NCBI GenBank assembly: GCA_023425025.1
Contig: JAFADG010000051.1
Span: 1 to 64,000 of the forward strand
Length of the DNA stretch: 64,000 nucleotides
Source of the DNA: Bacillota bacterium
GTDB taxonomy: Bacteria > Bacillota > Clostridia > Christensenellales > Aristaeellaceae
Reading direction: 5' to 3'
The first letter of the stretch is position 1; each line of letters begins with the position of its first letter. Positions 59,161-64,000 of the stretch are shown here, one piece after another. Below the pieces are notes generated by a model. That model made no database searches. It saw only the letters and a list, made by a program, of their open reading frames with translations, and had not been told where the DNA came from. A program made the translations under genes and the position numbers.

Positions 59161-60132
59161 ATGCTTAAAGTTGGCATGCTATCAATGTGGCACGTGCACG
59201 CGGACGGCTACGCCACGAACGTGAACGCGCAGGAAGACGCGAAGGTCACGGCAATCTGGGACGACGACGCTGCCCGCGGCCAGGCCGCGGCACAGAAGTT
59301 CTCGGCGGTATACGAGCCGGACCTTCAAAAGTTCTTGGGGCTGGTGGACGCGGTGGTGGTGGATTCTCCCACCAGCGACCATAAGGAATTGATCATTGCC
59401 GCCGCAAGGGCGAAGAAACCCATTTTTACCGAAAAGGCGCTGGCGCCCACGGTGGCGGAGTGCGAGGAGATCAAAAAAGCCATCGTCGAAAACAGCGTCA
59501 AGTTCGCGATTTCGTTCCCCGGCCTGATTTCCGGCGAAATGCGCTACGCCAAGCAGGCCATTGACGAGGGAAAGCTGGGCAAGGTCACATACCTGCGCAT
59601 CCGCGCGGCCCATGGCGGATCTTCCCAGGGCTGGCTGCCGGCATATTGGTACGACGCCACCAAGACCTGTGGCGGCGCGATGATGGATTTGGGCTGCCAT
59701 CCCAACTATCAGGCCAGCTACCTGCTGGGCAAGCCCGTGCGCGTGGCGTCCATGTTCAATACCGTCTGCTGCCCCAAGACCATGGAGGACAACGCTGTTT
59801 CCACCATCGAATTTGAAAACCAGGCCATCGCCGTGCTCGAAACCGGATTCGTCTCCCCGTATTCCCACAGCGCCATCGAAATCCTGGGTACTGAAGGCTC
59901 CATCGTCATTGAGAACGGCAAGCTGCGCATCTATTCGAAGCCCTCGGGCGTAGGCGGCTGGTTGATCCCGGACGATATTCCCAAGGCGATGCCCATGCCT
60001 CTGCGCCAGTTCCTGGACGCGGTGCTGTATGACAAGCCCATCGCCTTTGACATCGATCGCGCCATCGCGTTGACGGAGCTTTTGGAAAATGAGTATAAGG
60101 CGGACGCGGCGCAAAAGGTCGTGAAGGTGTAA
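59161..60132 (+). CDS. Gfo/Idh/MocA-family oxidoreductase 2
   Basis: A 323-residue second dehydrogenase. The N-terminus (VGMLSMWHVHADGYATNV) departs from the usual GxGxxG nucleotide loop, although FTEKALAPTVAEC replaces the EKP catalytic stretch as EKA. The C-terminal domain has WYDATKTCGGAMMDLGCHPN. Its different cofactor loop suggests another step from that of its neighbour, or a lower affinity for NAD. It is the last gene of the operon; GAGGAGG lies ahead and a strong terminator follows. Confidence 0.83.
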   Translation: MLKVGMLSMWHVHADGYATNVNAQEDAKVTAIWDDDAARGQAAAQKFSAVYEPDLQKFLGLVDAVVVDSPTSDHKELIIAAARAKKPIFTEKALAPTVAECEEIKKAIVENSVKFAISFPGLISGEMRYAKQAIDEGKLGKVTYLRIRAAHGGSSQGWLPAYWYDATKTCGGAMMDLGCHPNYQASYLLGKPVRVASMFNTVCCPKTMEDNAVSTIEFENQAIAVLETGFVSPYSHSAIEILGTEGSIVIENGKLRIYSKPSGVGGWLIPDDIPKAMPMPLRQFLDAVLYDKPIAFDIDRAIALTELLENEYKADAAQKVVKV

Positions 60133-60165
60133 AATTCTCCAAACAACACCAAAAGTCAGCCTATG

Positions 60166-60207
60166 AAAGCCCCCCTGTCTCAGCTCCCGCTGGAACAGGG
60201 GGGCTTT
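60166..60207 (+). terminator. Intrinsic terminator of the glycyl radical enzyme operon
   Basis: AAAGCCCCCCTGT and ACAGGGGGGCTTT pair perfectly, with T4 at the end. Confidence 0.88.
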
Positions 60208-60314
60208 TACCACCGTAAAGCTGCAGGATGGCGGCGCTGGACGGGTATCGTCCGCCGCAACAAAGGCAAATTCTCAAAGACTTGCAAAGACGTTAATCCC
60301 GGCGCAAGGCCCGC

Positions 60315-62618
60315 CTATATCCGCCCGGACTGTTCCTGATGGTATTGGCGCGGCGTGACGCCGTAGGCTTCCCGAAATTTGCGTATAAAGTACTGTGTGG
60401 AATGATAGCCGGTTTCCAAGGCGATATCATCGACGCTGATATTGGTGGTGCGCAGCAAATGCGCGGCGCGCTCCAAGCGCGTGGCGTTGATGTGATAATT
60501 GATGCCTACGCCGGACAATTCCTTGAACAGCCTGGAGAAGTACTTGGGGCTGAAGTGCATATCCTCCGCGATGCTTTCCAGGCTCAAATCACTGGAAAGG
60601 TGCGTCAATATATATTGGTTCGTTCTTTCCATCAGGTCCGCCTTCTGGTCCGGCCCGGTTTGCATCAGCTCCTGGAGCAGCGATTGCATGGCGTCGGGAT
60701 AGGCGTCGGCCTTAAAGAGCACCTGCGTTGGGTCGGTCAGCAGCCGTGTTGCCGACAGCCCGCTGCGCTTTTCGTATTCCGCGCATTTGTGCATGGTGAT
60801 ATTCCCGATACGCCGCAGGGATTGATGGGAAAGCGCCGGGAGCTGGCTTTGCCAGATGGCGGCCAGCTGACGAAGGCATGCCGCGGCATCCGGCACATTC
60901 CCGCTTTCCAGGCAGGCCGCGTACCGCTCCTCCAGGGGATAGGCGGGCGCTTCCCCCTGGGAAAGCTTGGTAAGGATATCTGTTTTGGGCGGCGCGAAAA
61001 AACGCCCTTCCATCAGGGCACAGGCCTGCTTATAGGAACCATGGATGGATTCCATGGCGGATACCCATCCGCCGATGGCGCACATGCTTTCAACGGCATG
61101 CCGGTCCAGGAATGCGCGGACGGCGCCGGCAACCTTCATCAGCGCCTCGGGCTGCGGCTGCGCGGTGTTTACAACAAAGGCCGCCCGGGTCTGGTCCGCC
61201 GTGTATCCGTACACGCGGAAGCCGGCGCTTTCAAGCTGGCCCTCCACATGGGCGATCAGCAAAAAGCACAGCGCCTGCATTTCCGGCGCCGGTTCAGGCG
61301 TCTCATCGCACTGCAGCCACTCACACAGCACCACCGCGAAATGCGGATGGACAAAGAAGATTTCAGCGGTATCCAGGCTTTCCTTGGTGATGCTCTGCTG
61401 CGCGTGCCCGCCGCCCAGCAGAAGATGCTGCAGCTGAACATGACGCAAAATGGGCTTATTGATGTACAGCGCCCGCTCGGCCTGGTTCAAGCGCATGGAC
61501 AGCCGCTGAATCGACGCGCCGATCGCGTCGTATTCGTTCTTGGAAAAACTGCCCTCCGGAGAATCGGAAAGCTGCCGCACAAGCGCGGCAAGCTGCTGGG
61601 TAGGCGTATACAGCTTGCGGGAAAGATAGGTGGTAAGAGGAAGAAAGAGGGCCAGGCAAATGGCCATGGCCGTCATGACAGACAGCAGAATCGCGCGGGA
61701 GGAGCGCATATAGCTGGCCATGGGCATCCAGAGCGCCAGCCGCCACGCGGAACCGGGGATCAGGGAAAAGGTGTACAGCTCCTGTCCCGGGCTTTGCGTA
61801 TCCGCAAGGCTTGCGTACGCGCCCGCATCTTCCATCGCCGATTGCCAAACCTTATCGGGAAGAACAAAGTTCTCGGGCGTGTTGCGGCTGGCAGCCAGCA
61901 GCTGCCCGTTCTCATCCAGCAAAAACGCAGTGGTATCCTGGTCGGCGATGCTGTTGAGCAGGCTTGAAATCAGGTCCGGATTCACGAAAAAATAAACCTG
62001 CGCCCGCTTGCCGCCCGCGCCGCTGCCCCAGGAGGGGACGCCGCCAAAGACGATCCCTTCCTTGTCCTGCATTCCCGGCAGGATAACATCGCCGCTGTTT
62101 TTCCACCAGGTGACGCGGCCGGCACTAAGCCTGGGAAATTGCTCCACCATTGTTTTGTATGGGGCGTTGCTTGGGTCGCTTAGGGATTTGTAACCCATGG
62201 TGCTTGATATGAAAAAACCCTGACCGGGGTAATAGATCACGACTGAGCTCAAAAGGCCGGAGGACAGGTTGTTCATCGTGCGCAGGCTTTCGTAAATCTT
62301 CAGCACCATCACGCTGCTGTCATCCTGGGTACTTTGCAGAAAAAAGGGATACAGCTGGGTGTAGGGCTGATTCATGGACACTTCCGAAAACAGCCGCCGC
62401 CCGTTTTCAAACAGCGCTTTGCCAAGCACCTGCCCGTTGTATTCCATGACGCTGCGGTGATTTTGCTTTACCTCCGCGGAAAACTGGTCCAAAAACAGAT
62501 GATAGCTGATGATGCTGCCCAGCAGGACGATGATAATGGAAACCAGCATGAAAGAGATCACCAAGCGGTGATAAAAAACCGTCCGGTAACGATGCCGTGG
62601 CCGACGCAGCAGGTTCAT
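60315..62618 (-). CDS. Membrane-bound AraC-family regulator with extracellular sensor
   Basis: A 767-residue protein. One helix (about 20-42) and a second (about 305-325) flank an outside Cache-like sensor domain. A cytoplasmic linker follows, and the last 100 residues are two AraC helix-turn-helix motifs (DLSLESIAEDMHFSPKYFSR, ISVDDIALETGYHSTQYFIR). Such one-component sensors sit beside LplB/YtcP sugar importers in Paenibacilli and Clostridia and activate them when the sugar is outside. It is divergent from such an importer, with repeated GTGGATTT sites between. Confidence 0.9.
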   Translation of the reverse strand: MNLLRRPRHRYRTVFYHRLVISFMLVSIIIVLLGSIISYHLFLDQFSAEVKQNHRSVMEYNGQVLGKALFENGRRLFSEVSMNQPYTQLYPFFLQSTQDDSSVMVLKIYESLRTMNNLSSGLLSSVVIYYPGQGFFISSTMGYKSLSDPSNAPYKTMVEQFPRLSAGRVTWWKNSGDVILPGMQDKEGIVFGGVPSWGSGAGGKRAQVYFFVNPDLISSLLNSIADQDTTAFLLDENGQLLAASRNTPENFVLPDKVWQSAMEDAGAYASLADTQSPGQELYTFSLIPGSAWRLALWMPMASYMRSSRAILLSVMTAMAICLALFLPLTTYLSRKLYTPTQQLAALVRQLSDSPEGSFSKNEYDAIGASIQRLSMRLNQAERALYINKPILRHVQLQHLLLGGGHAQQSITKESLDTAEIFFVHPHFAVVLCEWLQCDETPEPAPEMQALCFLLIAHVEGQLESAGFRVYGYTADQTRAAFVVNTAQPQPEALMKVAGAVRAFLDRHAVESMCAIGGWVSAMESIHGSYKQACALMEGRFFAPPKTDILTKLSQGEAPAYPLEERYAACLESGNVPDAAACLRQLAAIWQSQLPALSHQSLRRIGNITMHKCAEYEKRSGLSATRLLTDPTQVLFKADAYPDAMQSLLQELMQTGPDQKADLMERTNQYILTHLSSDLSLESIAEDMHFSPKYFSRLFKELSGVGINYHINATRLERAAHLLRTTNISVDDIALETGYHSTQYFIRKFREAYGVTPRQYHQEQSGRI

Positions 62619-62686
62619 GCATTTCTCCTTAGCGAGTACATAGCATTTTGTTCACATTTTACCGTTTTCCCTGTTGATTGTAAACA

Positions 62687-62835
62687 AATCCACTGCAGGA
62701 AGTGGATTCTTGTGCCGCGGGGTGGATTTCTTGCTCAAATGCGTGAGGATCAAATCCACCCCGTATCGTGAACTGGTGGAAATCTGTGCCGCTTTATGGG
62801 ATTGTTTACATAGGCAAAGCGGCCTTGAGTATGGT
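62687..62835 (+). promoter_or_regulatory. Divergent control region with repeated GTGGATTT sites
   Basis: AATCCACT/AGTGGATT (62687-62708) and GGGGTGGATTT/AAATCCACCCC (62719-62762) give four copies of the same half-site, and GGTGGAAAT at 62775-62783 is a fifth. TTTACA (62806-62811), 18 bases, TATGGT (62830-62835) is a weak promoter for the importer genes. The sites are good candidates for binding by the AraC-type regulator. Confidence 0.55.
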
Positions 62836-62906
62836 AGCCTAGAACTGCGCGATTGCCGCCGCGCCGCATGCGGCCGGCACACAGAACAAACGGAGGGAGG
62901 GATTGC

Positions 62907-63854
62907 ATGCATCCGGGAATCAAGGCCTCATCCCCCATGCGCCCCGCCCGGCTTTCCCTGCGCCTGCGTGCTCTCCGGCACTGGGATATCCTGTTGATGC
63001 TTTTGCCGGTCGCCGCCTACTATATGATATTTTGCTATATCCCGATGTCGGGCATCCTGCTGGCGTTCAAGGACTTCAAGCTGTTGAAGGGCATTTGGGG
63101 AAGCCCCTGGGCGGGCCTTAAGCACTTTCAAACACTGTTTGCCACGGCCAGCTTCTACGAGGTGCTGTACAACACCGTCAGCATCAGCCTGCTGCGGCTG
63201 CTTTTCGGTTTTCCGGCGCCAATATTGCTGGCCATCATGCTGAACGAGCTGCGCCACCCAAAGACAAAGCGCGTGATACAAACCGTCTCCTACCTCCCCC
63301 ATTTTCTGTCCTGGGTCGTGCTGGCCGGCGTGTTCATTCAATTCCTGTCCCCCTCCAACGGGCCGGTGAATATTCTGCTGACAAAGCTGGGCCTTCAGCC
63401 AATTTATTTTCTGGGCAGCAAAAACACCTTTGTGCCCACCATTATCGCCACAGGCATATGGCAAAGCGCGGGTTGGGGCTCCATCGTCTATCTGGCCGCC
63501 ATGGCCGGCATTGACCCCCAAATCTACGAAAGCGCCATGCTCGACGGCGCAAGCAGGCTGCAGCGGATCCGGCACGTGACCCTGCCGGGCATACTGCCCA
63601 CCGCCACCGTGCTTTTGATACTCAACACCGGCAGCATTTTAAACGGCGGTTTCGATCAGATTTACAACCTGTACAACGATGGCGTGATGAGCGTCGCGGA
63701 CATCATTGACACCTATGTGTACCGCCGCGGCCTGGAGGGCATGCAGTACTCCTATGCCGCCGCCGTCGGCCTGTTCAAAAACGGCATCGGCTTCCTGTTC
63801 GTGTTCATCACCAACAAGATCGCCCAGCGCCTGAGCGAAAGCAGCCTTTGGTGA
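62907..63854 (+). CDS. Sugar ABC transporter permease (LplB type), second system
   Basis: A 315-residue permease with six helices, a paralogue of the one at 53681-54631. It has FCYIPMSGILLAFKDFKLLK and the EAA loop IYESAMLDGASRLQRIRHVT then LPGILP. GGAGGGAGGG lies before the ATG at 62907. It starts an operon under the AraC-type regulator; the partner permease follows. The substrate is unknown. Confidence 0.9.
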   Translation: MHPGIKASSPMRPARLSLRLRALRHWDILLMLLPVAAYYMIFCYIPMSGILLAFKDFKLLKGIWGSPWAGLKHFQTLFATASFYEVLYNTVSISLLRLLFGFPAPILLAIMLNELRHPKTKRVIQTVSYLPHFLSWVVLAGVFIQFLSPSNGPVNILLTKLGLQPIYFLGSKNTFVPTIIATGIWQSAGWGSIVYLAAMAGIDPQIYESAMLDGASRLQRIRHVTLPGILPTATVLLILNTGSILNGGFDQIYNLYNDGVMSVADIIDTYVYRRGLEGMQYSYAAAVGLFKNGIGFLFVFITNKIAQRLSESSLW

Positions 63855-63894
63855 GCAAATGCCCTGCGACTTTATCATGAGGGAGGCTGAATCA

Positions 63895-64000
63895 TGCAAG
63901 GCACCGCGCGCTCCAGGGGGGACAAGGTTTTTGATGCGGTGATCCTGACCGTGCTTTTGCTGGCGAGCGTCAGCATCATCATTCCATTTTGGAATCTGCT
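63895..64000 (+). CDS. Sugar ABC transporter permease (YtcP type), partial at window edge
   Basis: The first 35 codons (MQGTARSRGDKVFDAVILTV then LLLASVSIIIPFWNL) begin a YtcP-type permease: a basic start and a first helix ending IIPFWN. AGGGAGG stands before the ATG at 63895. The rest lies beyond the window. It pairs with the LplB-type permease 40 bases upstream. Confidence 0.8.

Overview
The window looks like chromosomal DNA of a spore-forming, anaerobic member of the Bacillota (Clostridia). The signs are a moderately GC-rich genome with strong AGGAGG ribosome-binding sites, sigma-A promoters of the TTGACA-17-TATAAT type, a T-box leader, fluoride and c-di-GMP-I riboswitches, spore photoproduct lyase, a 2-oxoacid:ferredoxin oxidoreductase and a glycyl radical enzyme with its activase. 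No species can be named from the sequence. All calls are reading by eye; no database search was run.

Layout. 1-175: promoter and leader of an rRNA-type operon running off the left edge. 0.5-3.7 kb: fluoride riboswitch with fluC, then a four-subunit 2-oxoacid:ferredoxin oxidoreductase operon. 3.9-11.9 kb: housekeeping genes (XRE regulator, beta-propeller protein, TSCPD protein, DEAD helicase, splB, CofE-like ligase, Spo0E-like protein, DUF4282 membrane protein, T-box-controlled prolyl-tRNA synthetase). 12-19 kb: an accessory region with two sigma-region-4-like proteins, two secreted peptidoglycan-binding proteins, an ECF sigma/anti-sigma pair and a broken second ECF sigma. Four copies of a conserved, hairpin-forming leader element lie among them. 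19-20.7 kb: HAD phosphatase and MscS channel. 20.7-25.8 kb: a TasA/SipW-type fibre operon behind a c-di-GMP-I riboswitch.

26.2-32.3 kb: a surface-glycan operon (sugar transferase, split transketolase, LicD, flippase, APH-fold kinase) interrupted by a MITE-like insertion. 32.4-38.1 kb: a GNAT-ManA fusion, ABC exporter, membrane and zinc-ribbon proteins and a flavin reductase. 38.3-46.8 kb: AEC transporter, phosphoesterase, DUF421/DUF4363 pair, LD-carboxypeptidase, orphan radical SAM protein, MerR-TipAS regulator, LexA-controlled DNA polymerase IV and a secreted repeat protein. 46.8-49.5 kb: tRNA-Gln and tRNA-Glu, followed by what looks like a decayed island (AT-rich kinase gene, integrase remnant), then exonuclease III.

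49.7-60.2 kb: a catabolic locus: AraR-like regulator, solute-binding protein, two LplB/YtcP-type permeases and, divergently, a glycyl-radical activase, a glycyl radical enzyme with a non-canonical active-site sequence, and two Gfo/Idh/MocA oxidoreductases. 60.3-64.0 kb: a membrane-bound AraC regulator facing a second LplB/YtcP importer cut by the window edge, with repeated GTGGATTT-type sites between them. The most interesting items are the four-copy leader RNA (13.5-18.3 kb) and the glycyl radical enzyme locus.
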